Below are positions 20,635 to 33,589 of a DNA stretch of 64,000 bases, piece by piece (positions within the stretch are counted from its first letter, which is position 1; the number at the start of each line of letters is the position of its first letter). The notes below the pieces were generated by a model that did no database searches, had not been told where the DNA came from, and saw only the letters and a program-made list of their open reading frames with translations. The position numbers were made by a program, and so were the translations under genes. The stretch covers positions 629,854-693,853 of the forward strand of contig MNCI01000270.1 of the NCBI GenBank assembly GCA_015680685.1, in the 5' to 3' direction. The stretch comes from Gnetum montanum. Lineage: Eukaryota; Streptophyta; Gnetopsida; Gnetales; Gnetaceae.

Positions 20635-22740
20635 GGTAAGTGTTTAACCCCATTAAGTCATTGAAGGCCTTGAAAAGGGCTTTGCATTGTAACATCAATG
20701 TGTCAATGACCGTGGAGAAACAAGTAGATCTAGACTAGGCAATGGTTCATTGCAGCCGACTCCCCATACAAATTGCTAAACTCGACCCCTAAAATCCAAT
20801 GGATAACCTAAGATAATTCAAGGAGATGACACCTTTCTGAAACCAAGAGGTAGCCACCTTAGCCTTTGCAATGGCAAGGGGAGCAGGCGACAGAGGTAAC
20901 CACCATAGACATAATCTAGAGAGGATAGTAGGGTGGATCTTAACGTTAGTCCAGTCAATGTATCTGTGCAGAATTTGCTAGGCCCTCCCGATGCTTTTGA
21001 AAACATGAGAACCTGGAAGAATGATAGTGAAGGGGAAAAAGATCCAGTTGAAAAAATGGATGCCTTTCTAGAAGGGCTTGTTTTTAGGACATGNAAAAGG
21101 ATCCAGTTGAAAAAATGGATGCCTTTCTAGAAGGGCTTGTTTTTAGGACATGCTTGATGAAGCCTTAATTGGAGGAGGGTCCCAATTATGTCTGAGGTAT
21201 CTAAATGTTGAACCAACCACTTAGCAACCAGGGTAATTCCTTGCTTATAGGAATTAAAAATACCTAAGCCACCTTTATTCTTGGGGAGAGTAACAATATT
21301 CCAAGCGACTCGATGAAATCCCTTTTGAGAATCTTTGGAGGACCACATAAAGTCACGAAATAACCATACAAGCTTCTGGTAGGTAGCTTGGGAGGGGGCC
21401 CAACACAAAGAGTAATACACATGGGTGGATGCACATATGGACTTACAAACAAGGTATTTACTCACAAGTGTGAGGGGTTTCATCTTCCATTTATCAAGTT
21501 TCTTTTGAATCTAAAAAATAACCTGCTCCTAGAGAATAGAGGTTGAACCTCTAAAATGGAAAGGGATCCCCAGAATCTTAACGATCTCTTGATCTTGAAG
21601 CTGCTTCTAGTTATAGCTGGTCACATGATTATAATTGCCCGAAAAGCTATAAATAGAGGATTTATTCCAATTTATAGTGGAACCTGAGAGTGTACAATAT
21701 TTCTCCATCCTTGATAAGAGGCAGTGCAAATTGGCAGCTGTGTTTTGAACTAGAAAGAAAGAGTCATTAGAGAAGTGCATATTGAGGAGTTGTTGTTGAG
21801 AGGAAGATAGGAAAACTCCACTAAGAACTTTTGTTTGAATGTACATGTTAATTTGATGACAAAGAAAGTTTGCAATGATGATAAAGAGATAGGAGGCAAG
21901 GGGACAACCTTGTCACACTAACCTATGTATTGGAATGGGAGAGGTAATGTCAAAGGTAGTGGCTATTCTTGCGGTAGCATATGAGAATAAGCATTTCACC
22001 ATATGCAAGAACTTAGGTCCGAAACCAAGTTTGGTCATGGTTGGCAAGATAAAATCCCATTTTATGTTGTCATAAGCCTTGGCATAATCAAGTTTCACTA
22101 GGAGAATATCTTATCCATCATCCTCGGCCCACTTGAGACCTTCCCAAGCTGCAACCACATTGTCTAAAATATATCTACCAGGAACAAATCTTGTTTTTTG
22201 GGGAGATATGGTCTAGCCAAGAATTATTTTCAGTCATAAGGCAAGGAACTTAGCCCAAATTTTATACACTACATTGAGGAGAGTTATGGGATGCAAACTA
22301 GAGATATCAGCAAGATCCCCAGACTTGGGGAGGAGACGAATTACCCTTTGATTTAGATTGGGCCCAAGGGAGCTAGTTAAGATAGCCTCATTAATGACCC
22401 GCAGAAGATCATTTCCCACCAAATCCCAATGATTTTGAAAAAATTCGATGGGGAAAATATCATAACTAGGAGCCTTACCCTGACTTAACTTAGAATAGGC
22501 CACCTGTAGTTCCACCAAAGTGATATCAGCATTAATACATTGTAGCATAGTGGAGTTGATAAGGTGAGGATAATTGGGGGTGGTAGCCTTGAATGAAGAG
22601 ATGTCCATTGGGGTTATTGCAAAAAGGGTTTCATAGTGATTCTTGAGAAAAGAGAGGATATTGTTGTGGTCAGTAATTGTGGTACCATTGCTAGAGATTT
22701 TGTCTATAGAGTGCGAAGGGGAAGCAAAATTGAGATATAA
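20635..22740 (-). pseudogene. LINE reverse transcriptase (5' part of the LINE split by Tat-1)
   Basis: Minus-strand non-LTR reverse transcriptase. Order: SKLSQGKAPSYDIFPIEFFQ and RVIRLLPKSGDLADI (22234-22608), LDYAKAYDNIKWDFILPTMT (about 22040-22098), a QGCPLASYLF box after a stop (about 21900), the catalytic box as HFSNDSFFL (about 21755-21780) where active enzymes have F-A-D-D, LSGSTINWNKS, then KMKPLTLVSKYLVCKS and LPKNKGGLGIFNSYKQG (21127-21483). One catalytic Asp is Asn-shifted, so the enzyme is dead. The 5' part of ORF2 (endonuclease) and ORF1 are absent beyond 22740. It continues at 3508 on the other side of Tat-1. Confidence 0.88.
21037..21152. repeat. 57-base duplication flanking a single N
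   Basis: The bases before the N at 21094 recur right after it almost unchanged, inside the LINE. It places the same LINE codons twice in a row, which fits an assembly overlap better than biology. Confidence 0.85.
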
Positions 22741-22769
22741 GTAATGTAGTTGATATAAGTAATGTAGTT
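22734..22769. repeat. Perfect 18-base tandem duplication at the LINE 5' end
   Basis: The 18-base unit GATATAAGTAATGTAGTT occurs twice head to tail exactly where recognisable LINE coding sequence stops. Confidence 0.8.
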
Positions 22770-25700
22770 GTTATTATGCTACTACAGGTTGATAGCCCTT
22801 GGTTATGTACCAAGTGAGTATTAATATTTATTTTAAAATTTTCATATGCTAAGGAGTTATATTGGATAGTTATCCAATAGGACACTTGGCCACCATAGCT
22901 TATATTTTTATAGTTGTAACTTTTCATGGAAGTTTTACCATGATATTTGTTACCAAGAAGACACTTGCCAACTATGGCTTAAATTTCTCATAGAAGTTAT
23001 AACTTCTTAATGTGGTTATGAAGAATCCCCTAGATATTTGTAACAAGCCTTAACTTCTCATGATTATTGTAACTATACTAAGGCCACTATAAAAGGAGAT
23101 TCAAAGGTAGAATTGAAAAGGGGATGATGGGAGATCGAGAAGAAAGATATTGAAGATTGTAAGATGGCTTGCTAATTCATCAATTTAGCTGCTTTGTTTT
23201 AATCTTGTGAGTTCTTTTCTCCCCATTGTCTTAGTTGCTTAGTGAATGGTCTAGATAGTATTATGCTTGGCATTTCATTCTTGGATTTTTTTATCACTCT
23301 TATAACTCTGTTACTATGCAATATTAAGAATTCTATTAAGATTTCCATAAAAGATCTTATGTTGTTGAAAAGAATCTTGAGCAAGTTAATAGTAATGTCT
23401 TTGTGAAATTGCCTATTTGAGTCTAGAGGGTTTATAAAATCTGTGATACTTTGAGATGACTAAAATAGCTTCATTTGTTTTAAAGTTTATTGCCTCGGTA
23501 TTTTAATCTTGAAATTGTCAAATTTTTCTAAAAGTTTTGTTGTTTACAATTATTAACTATTAACTAGCCAAAATAAAAGCTTGTACTTTGTCGTTTACAG
23601 AGCATTTTTGGTAACTTAATAAGTTTGTCTTTTACAAAATTGCTTGTTGAGCTTAGAGGGTTTGGATAATTCGTAGCATTAGATTGAATTGGGATAGCTT
23701 TATTGCGAATTTTTTTCTCATGTCAATTTATCTCGCTTAAATGTTTAAGATTTGACACAAATATGCTTTTCTTTTCCTTTCTCTTTCTAAGTCTATTGAA
23801 TCTCACTCTATTTCTAGTTTTCATGTGAAACTCTCTCTAGGGGAAATTAGGAGTAAATCTTGGTAGAATTGTACTTAAGCATTTTTATGATTTTTTTATT
23901 TCAAGAAACATACTACAGAGATTGTATAGACTAAGTGACTTAACAAAATAGGAATCTTTAATAACTCATAGCATTTAACAAAGTTAGCTGAATTTCTATT
24001 ATAATAGCCAATTACAATTTCATACACAACCCAACCATTTCAACATTCACAACAATAAACACATACTCATGTTTAGTTTGTTTCATAACCACTATGTCTA
24101 TTTGGAGGTATCTAGGACTTGGTGTTGCCAAAAAATAGTAAGCACTTAAACCCTACTTGAAGAACGCCTTCATTTCCCGTGACCTTAGTCATGAGATTGG
24201 AGGCCCTTAAAATTGGCAGTCCCAAACAGTTACCAACAATAATATTGTAAGAGTCATAAAAAGTCTATGTTTCATATTTGGTATTTTTTGAAGTTTAAAG
24301 TATAATATTTTGTGATTTGGATTGGTAACTACAAGGTAAGTGCATCTTAGAGCTAGTCAATTTAAGGTTGTGAGTTCATATGAATTGTAGTGAGTCAAAA
24401 TTACATTTTTTGTAATTTTTCTCTACCAAAATTGATACTACAACTACAACTTACATGATGTCTTAGTCTATTCATAAGGTTATGGAATATTGTGTTGGTA
24501 GGAAATTGCATTGAGAAGTATATTATTCTTGCATTTTAGGCTCAAATGTTGGAATGTGAAATGCTGTGATATGTAGGCCCTTGTAGTTAGTCTAGGTTAT
24601 GAGACTATATAACCTGCAAGTCCTCACACTTGGAACAAACTATAATTTTAGTTTTTTTTATTTTTCAAGATTACATGAAGATTATAACCAATAGTAAGAT
24701 ATAGTTAGGAAGTGGCTCACAATAATGCATAGTGGCTCACAACAATGCACTTGATAATTTTTTAAAAGTGTTGAACATGTAGAATGTTTGAGAATTTACT
24801 GTCATAACTATAAAATATAAAAACCAAAAATTAAGTAGGGATTTTGGCCAATTAATGAGTGTTATCTCTTCATGAAGTTAATTTCTTGAGTTAATTATGA
24901 TCCCATTAAGTAATTGTGTTAGATATTTGGTAATTATGAGTTTTTTGGGCATCTTCGATTGGTCCTTGGACATGTGTTCTTTATCTTTTTAAGTTGGGAT
25001 GAGGACTATGTGAGTTGTAGAGATTCACTTTCTATACCTATTATTGAGTGTATGAAGTTGTGGTATGTTGGGGAGACTTACTATTTCCTAGATCCTTATG
25101 GCTTATGTCTTCATAAGCACTTTGCATTGTATTTTAATAGATGTTGATTTCATGCATCAAAAGTAGAGATATTTTTAATGGTTTTTTTCTTTCAATATCT
25201 TGTGCATGGAATTGAGGATGAATTTGTATGGATTTTAAGGTGGTTTAAAGTTTAATTGTTTATGGATGGTTTATTAAACCTACAATCATACCAAAGGAAA
25301 TTAATACACATGCTTCCCATCATCCCAAGTTATCGTTTACCTTTCTTAAATTATATACTAATTTGTTTATGTAGTTACTAATTATGATGAATGTGATTGA
25401 TGAAGTTAGGATACAATGAGAGGTTAGTTGGTTTATAAAATATTTTCTAATATATGAGATAATTCTCTAAACTACAATAGAAAATCCTCTTTATTTAAGC
25501 CTCATCCTAGGTGTAGAAGAGAGTGTAAATTGGTAGTTACTATGGTCATGTTCCTAGCTAACAAGGAGGTTTTGCAGTAGTTTCCACATTGGAATTAAAT
25601 ACAAGCATATGTAGTAATGATAAGTGATAAAATAAAATCTTAATGTAGACAATAAATATGTATCCAACCTAGAAGATTATACATGGTGAAATTGAGAGAA

Positions 25701-25990
25701 TGTGCTAACCTTCAATGGTGATTATTAGGGTTGGATGATGGTGGATGTAATATTATTATTATTAATTAATGTTATGATGTTTATATTTACTAGCTACATA
25801 TTACTTACTTGAAGATTAACTTGTGTTGTATTATCACAATCCAAGTGCTTGGCTATCTAGTTGATAATAATGTTAGAACTCTTTAGTGCAAAATTATCAT
25901 TTATTTTGCTCGCTTAGTCATGATGACTACCTTTCCTCTTTGTTTTTCTTCTAGTTTTAGTAGGAGCTAGTGGATCCATTAATAACTATC
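22770..25990. other. AT-rich sequence without a recognised gene; possible old LTR
   Basis: No reading frame here shows a family pattern. At 23081-23095 a plus-strand ACTATAAAAGGAG is followed by purine-rich and then T-rich sequence, an arrangement like the promoter and R region of a copia-type LTR, but no matching second LTR is present in the window. The frame at 24959-25147 has no visible features. Confidence 0.35.
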
Positions 25991-25994
25991 AATC

Positions 25995-26601
25995 TGATGA
26001 CTAGTGATGAGCAAAAAATACGTGTATGCTCAACCATATGAATAGCTAAGTGTTCATGCATAATCTCGTTGAATTCCATGGACCCTTTGTCTTCTGGTAC
26101 ATTAGCCTCTAGGAAGAAAACATACCCTAATAGTCATTTGTTGTCTTCCCAATTACACTTGTGATATGCAAAGGTATGATTAAGTGTAATCAAGGCATAT
26201 GATTTTTATTATTTTTATGTTTTATATTTTGGGTGCTTAAAATAAAGGATGAAAGGAATAAAGTAATTTAATTACTAATTTAATCTAACTAACTAACCAA
26301 TGTCTAACTAATCCTAACATAAGCATCTAGTCCCACTTTCCATACACATCTTGAACATGTTTAATGCTACTGGGTTACCAAATGTTAAGTGTTATTGGGA
26401 TTACCAAGCATCATGCACATGCTCGAAGTAGTTGTATGTCTTTGCTTAATTAATTACTATTTAATCTAGCTTAACTTAGCTTAATTTAACTTAATTACTT
26501 AAAAGCTTTCAAGGAAATTGCATGAGACATTAAATGTGTATATAAATAATTAATCTATTTCCAAGTGCTACAAAGTTTATTAAAAAGCTCATCTTTATTA
26601 C
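25995..26601 (-). repeat. Old Athila-type LTR fragment
   Basis: Diverged relative of the LTR that starts at 26602: shared features are TGATGA(G/C)...CTCAACCATA, GTTGAA(C/T)TCCA(A/T)GGA, the TTTTTAT-rich stretch after TATGTGATTT, and TTTATTA(A/G)AAAG(C/T)TC(A/G)TCTTTATTA at its right end. It is cut at 26601 exactly where the younger LTR begins, so Athila-A probably inserted into it. Confidence 0.6.
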
Positions 26602-27340
26602 TGATGAGTGGCGAGGTACCCCTACACTCAACCATACAAATATGAGCATCTCACGCGCGATCCAATTGAACTCCAAGGACTAAGTGCTTATGTGCCTTAA
26701 TGGAACACTTAAGGTTAACTAATCATTGTCCTTCCAAACTTACTTGTATTGTCATGGTTGTATGGTTAAGTAAGTCTGAGGTATGTGATTTTTATATCTT
26801 TTTTCTTTTTAATGCCTATGCTAGTAGGGAAAGGTGAAGAGAACTAAATAACTAATCTCCATTAACTATTCACTAAATAAGTTTTAATTATCCTAGCATT
26901 AGGATTCTTTCCCACTTGCTGCACACCCTGAACTAGTGCAACGCTACTGGGATTACCAAACGCTACTCGTTACTAGGTTACCAAGCATTACACACGTGCT
27001 TGAAGTGGTCGTACTAAATGCACTTAACCAGGAGAGTAAAGAGTTGAGACAGATTAATTATCTAGGAAAGAATTTAAACATTTAAGAATAATTTAATCCT
27101 ATTTAGCTTAGTCCATATGCTACAAGGTTTATTAGAAAGTTCGTCTTTATTACCGTACACAAATATGTGCTCAGGTACAATTTGCTTGAATAAAGATCCG
27201 TTCACTTTGAGACTCCTACTGCGGGCACATGGAAATTATTCTAACTGTGGAATGGTAAAACTACTATAGTTTGGCTAAGGGACTAACTCTAGATGATTGA
27301 ACAAGGGAAAGCCGCCTCTTATTTATAGACCTGGTGGTGG
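26602..27340 (-). repeat. Athila-A 3' LTR (left copy)
   Basis: From TGATGAGTGG at 26602 it matches 32898-33584 up to about 27291. A minus-strand TCTATAAATAAGAGG at about 27319-27333 looks like its TATA box, so the LTR must extend further right, perhaps to about 27900, but no partner sequence is left to fix the end. Confidence 0.7.
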
Positions 27341-29180
27341 GCTATGATATCACGTATGTGAGATCGCAGGGACCAATGTGATATCGTAGCTCGTCATACC
27401 CCCATGACTGAATAAAAACTCATCCTTGAGTTCCTTACAAAATATTGGAACGGTATGGGATTATTAACTTGAATGATACTAATGGTGAATGGGGTGACAT
27501 GTGAACGGATCATCATTACAATACATGAAAAACTTAGTGTTCATGACAACAAGAGTGAATACTATACACATTTGACATCCAGCCTTATTTGGCAGCTGAG
27601 AGAGAAGAGAGAAGAGAGAGAAAAAAGAAGAAGTCTATTGTTGTTGATGCCAAGATTGCACCTTTCATTGTCCATCCATAAGCGCATCATCAATCTTGTT
27701 CCTTGCATAAGTATTTCAGCACTAGTCCATTCCAAGTGTTTCCTCTAGATCCAATCCATTGTTATATGATGGCCATCTGCACACATAGCACAGTCTTATA
27801 TTAGTAAAGGTAAAATGAATCACAATGCAATTGATACCTTGCCTCCGTGTAAGGTCCACTGGCTGAGTTGTGATATGGCTAATGTAGATTTGGAGATATA
27901 ACATTGGTGACTACTTGAGGTGTAGGGGTTAAGAAAAAATTAAAAAAATTGGACCAGGACCCCCATGACTGAGAGTGAACCTCCGGTAGTGAGAGAATGG
28001 AAAAAAATAAGGAATAGAAAAAATGGAGAAAAAGAAACAACAAGAACGTTGATAAAATGGATGTCAAAGATGGAGATGAAAAAAATAAATGGTGATTGTG
28101 GAAATGTTTAAAGGAAAGAAATTAACAGATGCACCAAATAGGAATGCTAGTGGGTCCTCCCCAAAGCAAGCTCATGCCCTTAATGCCCTGACAATCCCAC
28201 ATTCAAAGAGTCCATAGGCTCTAGAAATGTCATTTGGAGACAAGAGTTAAAGTCTTAACTATAAGAGTTTACCAGAAAGAAAATAATGAATCAACCAAAA
28301 TGTGGACTATTGATACAACTGGCAATGAGGTGAAAAATGGAGAAATAAGGATGGAAAGAAGAGAGTGGAATGGAGTCTCAAAAACAAGGTGGTGTACAAC
28401 CCCTTGTGTATTAATGGTTAATGTGACTTAGTAGATCTCATTCCAAATCCGGTCTCAAAAAATCCACATCTAGTAACTTCGCATTAATACATTTGGCCCA
28501 TCCATCCACTTGAAGTAATAAGAATGCCTTCACCAAAGAGTCACCATCATTCTGATGAAACAAAAAAGGAGAAAGTAGGGAACAAGAAGGGACTTAGTTA
28601 GAGGGACCATGTTTATTGAGTTTCATAACCAGTGCTTGTAGCCTAGATGATTGTTTCGTCTAAGGGGTGTGCTTTGAATTCTCATTGTTTTCTATTTTTT
28701 TTCTTTTGTATTTTGCGTGAGAACCACACCATGTAAAGACTTATTATTTTTATTAGCTTAGCCTCCCAATAATGGAGTAACATTGGAATGGTAAAGAAAA
28801 CTAAAGAAGAAAACATCCAAGCACCCCAAGAGAATGGCCAACACAAATGCATCAAGTACCCTTGAAGTCACATCCTTTTCAATCCTTGATTCGTTCCTTA
28901 GTTTGAGAAATGCCCAGTCACCAATTTGTTGATAGTTATTATTATTGAAGGAAAGGGACTGTACAGTTCCAAGCTAAGAGAGACCATAGAAATTCATGAA
29001 TGCATGGATGATGTGGACTCATTTCCTGTTATATCAAAAGAACCATACCTAAGCATCAACATCATCACTCAAAGGTAAAAACCAAACATTAGCAATCAAT
29101 GGAATACAGTTCATACCACCATTAGGAGCACTTATTAGGTGACAAATCAAAGAAAATAAACAAATACATAAAGAAATAAA
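27341..29180. other. Rest of Athila-A LTR and non-coding 3' region
   Basis: No supported gene. A purine-rich tract lies at 27595-27635 and another at 27985-28055. I saw no remains of reverse transcriptase or integrase on either strand. Confidence 0.45.
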
Positions 29181-30300
29181 AGATTATAAATGATGTTGTA
29201 AAACAAAAACAAGAAAAGTTAAAGAAATTTGCAAAACAAAAATGTGTAAAACAAAAACTAAAAAAGAAATTGAGGGCCTTGATTGATCAGCATAGATAGC
29301 CATCTCCCCCATGATTGAGTTGGAAGGGGAAGATCCGAAATAATGAGTGAGGTTGTCCTCTCTCCAATGTGTAATGTGCATTGACCATTCTAGATTTATG
29401 ATAAGCTTTGGTCTATTGCACATCAACTAGTACTCTCCTATTGGAGAATTTGTTTGAATCTTTTAGGAGTTCCCAACTTCCCCCAATTGATGTTTTTAGC
29501 TTAAGGGTTGGAAGTTGATGACACTCTTGCTCCAGTGCATCTATGCTTTCTACGTGGCTGCAAGTTAGTCCTCTAGTTAGTTCCATGCATATTTGTGAGT
29601 TTCTCTCTTGATTAGCTATCAATCACTGGGTGTTTCTTGTTGTGTGGTTGCTACATATAGGCACCTTTTTATGTTAACCTCTAGGGCACACCAGTTGCAT
29701 GTAGGCAATGCTAAACATTCCTATACACAGTCACACCCTATATCATTGTATGTGATGCATGGAACTTTCTTCTTCTCAATCTTCCCACAAGTTTTTTCCT
29801 TAGATGTTTTTAGGGAAAGATAGTGGATTCATAGGCATGAATTCATAGTACTTAGCCATGCCCTTCCCATTATTATTGGGAAGTCCACTTTGTCATTGTT
29901 GACTTGTATCACTGGGAAATCAGCTGGGTATGACCACCCACACACAGTGGTAACGATGTCCTCAACCAGTCCCAAGGGAATGGTGATGGACTAGTCAGCC
30001 AGCTCTAAGAGAATATTTCTCTTCTTTAGTGGAGGCAGGTTCCAGGCTTTATACATTTGTTGCAATGTCAAGTTAACTCTAGAACCTGAGTCCAGAAGAG
30101 GTTTACAAGGTTTATTCCCAGTGACTTGGAGATAAATTAAAGGGCTTTTGGGGTTAGAGAATTTCCTGAGAAGGTGGCCCTCCTTAATCCAATCAGTGAC
30201 AGTATGTGTTAACATAACCATATGCGTTGAGCTCTATTTTTAATTTTAAGGGAGCTCCAAAGCCATATTTTATGGAGAAGCATTCAAAGACTTAACTGCT
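29180..30300 (-). pseudogene. Athila-A protease region
   Basis: Minus-strand aspartic protease, with the active site readable as KPLLDSGSRVNLTLQQMY at about 30055-30110, preceded by DWIKEGHLLRKFSNPKSPL and followed by PPLKKRNILLELAD. This DSGS-type motif and context match Athila-type elements, and the same block exists in mutated form in Athila-B (36600-36800). The following linker (29184-29622) is in pieces; it breaks off before any polymerase. Confidence 0.75.
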
Positions 30301-32781
30301 TGTGGTTGTGAGAGCTTGGTTGGGCTGTTGGTTTTGAAGAAGGGTCTTCTCCTTGTACGGTTGTTAGAACCAGTAGTGGGTTGAAGGTCTATAGCTCTCA
30401 TAGCATTGCATTGCTATGGTTGAGTGGGGAGTTCCCCTTGCATTGCTAAAGTAGATGGTAATGGAGCTATCAGTGTGAGAGTTGTAGATGGATTCAAAGG
30501 ATGGTATGTATGTGGTGTGTCTCCCCTAGGATAAGGATTCCTATAATACTCCCAAGCTTGATAGTGATGTTGTGATGTCATGTGATCAATAGAGTCATGT
30601 GGTAAGATTGGCTACTACACGTAATAGCCATATGGATTTGGTTGCTGGTAAGGGTATTTTTGCCTTGGCAGTGGCATCCCCCATGACTGTGGGTATTGCC
30701 ACTGTTGGTGTTGCTCAGTAGGTTGTGGTGGAGTTCCACTTGGATAATACATTAATGGTTGGTGGAACTGCCTCGAGTTACCTTGGGAATAAGGTAACCA
30801 TCAGGGTGTTTGCTGTTTGTTAAGTCGTGGGTTAAGTACATACACCCCAGACTCTTGAAAATGTGAGATTATTGGGCAACATCCCTTAGGATGGTCATAC
30901 TGGCATCTCTCACATTCACCATCATTGTCCATATCAAAATCCACAACCTCTTTGGTAATGGTCATTTTACCCTTACCTTTGTTATGTGCATGGTCCAAAT
31001 CCCTCTTTTTCTTTTTATCATGGTCACTACTTCACTCCTTAGACTCCTCTACGATTTTTAGAATAGTTTCAAATCTACTATCTAAGGAGTCTCACATTTT
31101 ATCTACCTTTGCTGACACTTCTATTGTTAATTTTTAGAGTAGCAAGGTTTTCCTATTCACCATCTCTTTGAGTGGTGACTCTACCTCCTCCTCACAAAAT
31201 CTCACTCTCCTTTTTTGGAGGGAAGGATCGCGGTTGTACTCTTTCACACTTTCTCTCTTACTTAGCTCTCCTTCTTCCTTAGCTACTTACTCCAGCAATC
31301 TATAGATTTGATGGGACCTGAGCTCTGATAATCGCCCTTGGGCAGATGTTCCAAGGGTTCTCCTAGTTTCATGCCTAAGTCCATCTATGAGATGGTGTAG
31401 TCGATCCTACTGTGAGTACCATGGACTAGGCAATGATGTAATAGTGCATAGTATCGACCCATGGTAGCATCCAAGGCTTCATGAGTTTCCTGCTTCCATC
31501 CTTGGATTTGCTTTCACAGGTTGGACACCTGGGAGTACATTTGATACTTATCGTTAAACAATTCTAGCATCGTACTCCACGTTCGAATGGATTCCGATTC
31601 TAAGGACCAGTACCAGCTTTTCACTTCTTTTACCAGTGTCCTTCGAAATAAATTTAGCTTTTGCCACTTGTTCTCAATGTTTCGCAAGGCACATGCATCG
31701 TGAAATTCTTGTAAGTGGTTCTGATGATCAGCATTGTATTCCCCTCAAATCATGGGATATTATTCATGTCTAATCTCTTGATCCTATTATCTTTTTGGTT
31801 CCTTATGGGTATTCTAATGGCCTCTGTGATGTCTAACATGCTTGGGGTTGCAAGTATGGGTTCTTCATGGTCATTTCTTTCATAGCGTCTGTGATGTCTA
31901 CGCTGTTCCCTACTTTCCCTTCTTCCATGCCTTGATTCTCTAGAGAGCCCTCATCCTCGCTCTCAACTCTCTCGTCGAGGTTTCTCACTCTATTTACCCT
32001 TATCCTCACGGTTAGGTTCCTTATGACTGTGTTCTAGCACTAAAGGAGAGGGTGAATATGACAATGAAGGTGAAGAGGAAGGAGAACCATTATCATGATG
32101 ATGTTTCCTACCTTCTCTTCGGTGGTCTCTTCCCCGATTGTGATGACAATCAGAATGCGCATCCTTATCATGTGTTTGTGTTCCCTCATTGAACACTTGG
32201 TATTTGTTGGGATCAGAACTAGGATTGTGAATCATGGAGTAAAGGTTCTAATACACCACCTCCTTACCATCGTTAGAAGGAAGAACATCATTTTGTGAAG
32301 AACCTATTGAAATGGGTTCGCCACCCTCAATTTTGCTTAAGATGGGTGGAGCATTATGGGGTCCTTTACCCTTCAAAGATGTGTGGTAACTCTTCTGTCA
32401 CAAGTCCCATTGATGTTGCACTTCTGTGGGATGGTAGTCCCTTGTGTCATAATCACATGCAATATACTCCGCATACAATTGTGACATGCCTATTCGTGCA
32501 AGAGCATGAAGGAGCATGTTGGGGACTACTTAGTCTGGAGGAAACACTATGTTACCCTCCAAGTATCTCCAACAAAGTTGTTCATATTGATGGAGAATAA
32601 AGGTAAAGTCAGGTATATACTCATCGTGATGAATATATACCACATGAAATTTTTGAGGAATTGGTAGATTTTGGTTATGTGTGTTGTGCCACTGACTATC
32701 TCTAGTGTTGTTCCTAGGCGGTGAAGTGATTTTGTGTGAAGAAGAAGAAATTTTTGTCTTGTTTGGTGTGCTATTTACCAT
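30300..32781 (-). pseudogene. Athila-A gag
   Basis: Starts on the minus strand at 32781 (MVNSTPNKTKISSSSHK), continues through a His/Arg/Ser-rich segment at 31990-32235, the gag core at about 31300-31900 in several frames, and a Cys-rich CERCQYDHPKGCCPII motif at about 30875-30925, followed by a Pro/Gln/Tyr-rich stretch (30600-30780). The Athila-B copy at 36850-39244 has the same blocks in the same order. Multiple shifts. Confidence 0.7.
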
Positions 32782-32878
32782 TATGTTATTTTTTCTCTTG
32801 ATTAACCCTAAGGGTTTGTTCTAGTTCCCAATGATATGAATGATTTCCTATGTTCTATGTAGCACACAAACAACTAAG

Positions 32879-32897
32879 TCCCTGGCAATGGCACCAA
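32879..32897 (-). promoter_or_regulatory. Primer-binding site of Athila-A (tRNA-Asp-like)
   Basis: Directly after the 5' LTR in element orientation: TTGGTGCCATTGCCAGGGAC, close to the complement of the plant tRNA-Asp 3' end (TGGCGCCGTTGCCGGGGA) used by Athila elements, with C-to-T/G-to-A differences. Confidence 0.75.
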
Positions 32898-33584
32898 TGA
32901 TGAGTGGCAAGGTACCCCTACACTCAACCATATAAATACGAGCATCTCACACACGATTCAGTTGAACTCCAAGGACTAAGTGCTTATGCACCTTGCTGGA
33001 ACACTTAAGGTTAACCAATTTTCATCCTCCCAAACTTACTTGTATTTTTACGATTGTATGGTTAGGTATGAGGTATGTGATTTTTATATCTTTTGTCTTT
33101 TTAATGCCTATGCGAGTAGGGAAAGGTGAAGAGAACTAAATAACTAATCTCCATTAACTATTCACTAACTAAGCTTTAATTATCCTAGCATTAGTATCTA
33201 TTCCCACTTTCCGCACACACCCTGAACTAGTGCAACACTACTGAGATTACCAAATGCTACTTGTTCTTGGGTTACCAGGCATTATACACATGCTTGAAGC
33301 GGTCGTACTGAATGCAATTAACTAGGAGAGTCAAGGGTTGAGAGAGATTAATTATCTAGGAAAGCATTTAAACATTTAACAATAATTTAATCCTATTTAG
33401 CTTAGTCCATATGTTGCAAGGTTTATCAAAAAGTTTGTATTTATTGTTGTACACAAATGTGTGCTCAGGTACAATTTTCTTGAATAAAGATTTGTTCACT
33501 TTGAGATTCCTACTATAGGCACAAGGAAATTATTCTAACTCTAGAATGGTAAAACTACTATAGTTTGGCTAAGGGACTAACTCT
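32898..33584 (-). repeat. Athila-A 5' LTR (right copy), outer end lost
   Basis: Matches 26602-27291 closely. Homology stops abruptly at 33584 within the shared phrase GGGACTAACTCT, and Athila-B integrase sequence follows directly. Confidence 0.75.
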
Positions 33585-33589
33585 TTTGA

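Larger units (their letters stand above)
26602..33584 (-). mobile_element. Athila-A: short Athila-type element with gag-protease but no polymerase
   Basis: Flanked by direct LTR copies (26602 to at least 27291, and 32898-33584). On the minus strand: 5' LTR, tRNA-Asp-like primer site (32879-32897), gag start near 32781, gag to about 30300, protease and linker to about 29180, then about 1.3-1.9 kb with no recognisable polymerase, then the 3' LTR. Reverse transcriptase, RNase H and integrase are absent, so it could only have moved with help or lost them later. Confidence 0.7.

Noticed and set aside
23081-23900. Solo copia LTR
   Set aside because: A TATA-like word and suitable composition are present, but no partner LTR, clear TG...CA ends or target duplication could be fixed.
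24959-25147. 62-codon frame in the AT-rich region
   Set aside because: No family pattern, no flanking gene structure, length expected by chance.
27473-27748. 91-codon frame with Glu/Arg-rich stretch
   Set aside because: The charged stretch comes from a GAGAGA-type purine tract in an LTR-derived region; no homologous protein recognised.
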